Source: Leptospira perolatii (GTDB lineage: Bacteria > Spirochaetota > Leptospiria > Leptospirales > Leptospiraceae). From it: 64,000 bases of DNA. The translations under genes were made by a program, and so were the position numbers. The stretch is from contig NZ_NPDZ01000013.1 of assembly GCF_002811875.1 (NCBI RefSeq), positions 1 through 64,000 on the forward strand, in the 5' to 3' direction. Shown here one piece after another: positions 63,682-64,000 of this stretch. The notes under the pieces were generated by a model that was given only the letters and a program-made list of their open reading frames with translations, was not told the origin of the DNA and made no database searches. The stretch's first letter is position 1. Each line of letters opens with the position of its first letter.

Positions 63682-64000
63682 TGGCTGTACTAACGTATCG
63701 CGAAGCCCTAAACCGTGCGATGTGCGAAGAAATGGACAAGGACCAGAATATCTTTCTCATGGGAGAAGAGGTTGGGCACTACGAGGGAGCTTACAAAGTT
63801 TCTCAAGGCATGTTGGCAAAATACGGAGAAAAAAGAGTGATAGATACTCCGATTTCGGAAAACGGCTTTGCTGGTGTAGGGATAGGAGCAGCTATGGTCG
63901 GTCTCAGACCTATCATAGAATTCATGACATGGAATTTTTCTCTAGTCGCAATCGATCAAATCATCAATTCCGCTGCAAAGATGAATTATATGAGCGCCGG
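63681..64000 (+). CDS. pdhB: PdhB, pyruvate dehydrogenase E1 component beta subunit (N-terminal part, truncated by the window)
   Basis: The first 106 residues are present: [66 protein letters not shown] and [21 protein letters not shown]. These are the standard N-terminal blocks of the E1 beta chain, including the glutamate in GEEVG that activates thiamine diphosphate. It is translationally coupled to pdhA. The E2 gene would be expected beyond the edge. Confidence 0.95.
   Translation, partial: MAVLTYREALNRAMCEEMDKDQNIFLMGEEVGHYEGAYKVSQGMLAKYGEKRVIDTPISENGFAGVGIGAAMVGLRPIIEFMTWNFSLVAIDQIINSAAKMNYMSA

Overview
The window reads as a stretch of a Leptospira chromosome (spirochaete, Leptospirales). 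The evidence is the combination of tandem flaB core flagellins, fliM and fliN, a probable fcpB-type endoflagellar sheath gene, metX-metW, a SemiSWEET transporter, many relaxed-lipobox lipoproteins, heptose-based LPS genes, and a gene order that fits my memory of the leptospiral leuC-fliM-flaB region. I cannot name the species; the SemiSWEET, nitrate-type transporter and lipase would suit an environmental or intermediate lineage.

Layout. 1-8.5 kb, minus strand: clpA (cut by the window edge), clpS, an acyltransferase, an ECF sigma factor with a divergent NrsF-like anti-sigma protein, a UPF1-type helicase, a CysM-like protein with an altered active-site loop, leuD and leuC. 8.7-15.4 kb: an FHA-domain protein coupled to an ABC ATPase, gmhA, an unknown protein, a WaaE-like glycosyltransferase and a divergent O-antigen-ligase-like protein (envelope polysaccharide). 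15.4-20.2 kb: tRNA-Leu, tRNA-Cys, a bacterial UPF0598 homologue, a long-form guaA, queF, SemiSWEET, a FecR-domain lipoprotein and a ferredoxin. 20.3-31.2 kb: fliM, an exported protein, an unknown protein, a lipoprotein cyclophilin, argH, a haem-binding protein, nfeD with two SPFH proteins, fliN, an AAA+ ATPase and the probable fcpB. 31.2-42.2 kb: a zinc-ribbon membrane protein, rsmE, a beta-barrel protein, metX-metW, ddl, a repeat-rich exported protein, mlaE-mlaF-mlaD and a 3-hydroxyisobutyrate-dehydrogenase-like enzyme. 42.2-50.1 kb: GDYXXLXY/DUF2157 pair, tRNA-Pro, M48 protease, DUF2797, an exported protein, a NamZ-type protein, a lipoprotein and a DUF2461 protein.

50.2-60.1 kb looks accessory. 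It has a nonapeptide-repeat lipoprotein, an attC-like imperfect palindrome, a SUKH-like gene, long non-coding stretches, a secreted lipase, a nitrate/bicarbonate-type ABC transporter behind a near-perfect sigma-54 promoter, a CASTOR/POLLUX-like ion channel with another sigma-54-like site upstream, and a VapBC toxin-antitoxin pair with palindromic operators. 60.1-64 kb: two flaB genes whose mRNA leaders each carry a GGA-loop hairpin plus a GGA-containing Shine-Dalgarno sequence, which suggests CsrA control, then pdhA and the start of pdhB.

Most operons overlap by 4 bp (ATGA, GTGA or TTGA), and several genes start at TTG or GTG. Starts were moved inward where the longest reading frame ran into a neighbour. 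The observations most worth following are the attC-like site, the sigma-54 promoters around the nitrate-type transporter, the CsrA-like flagellin leaders, the eukaryote-like GMP synthetase and the UPF0598 homologue. No CRISPR array, insertion sequence or rRNA gene was seen.
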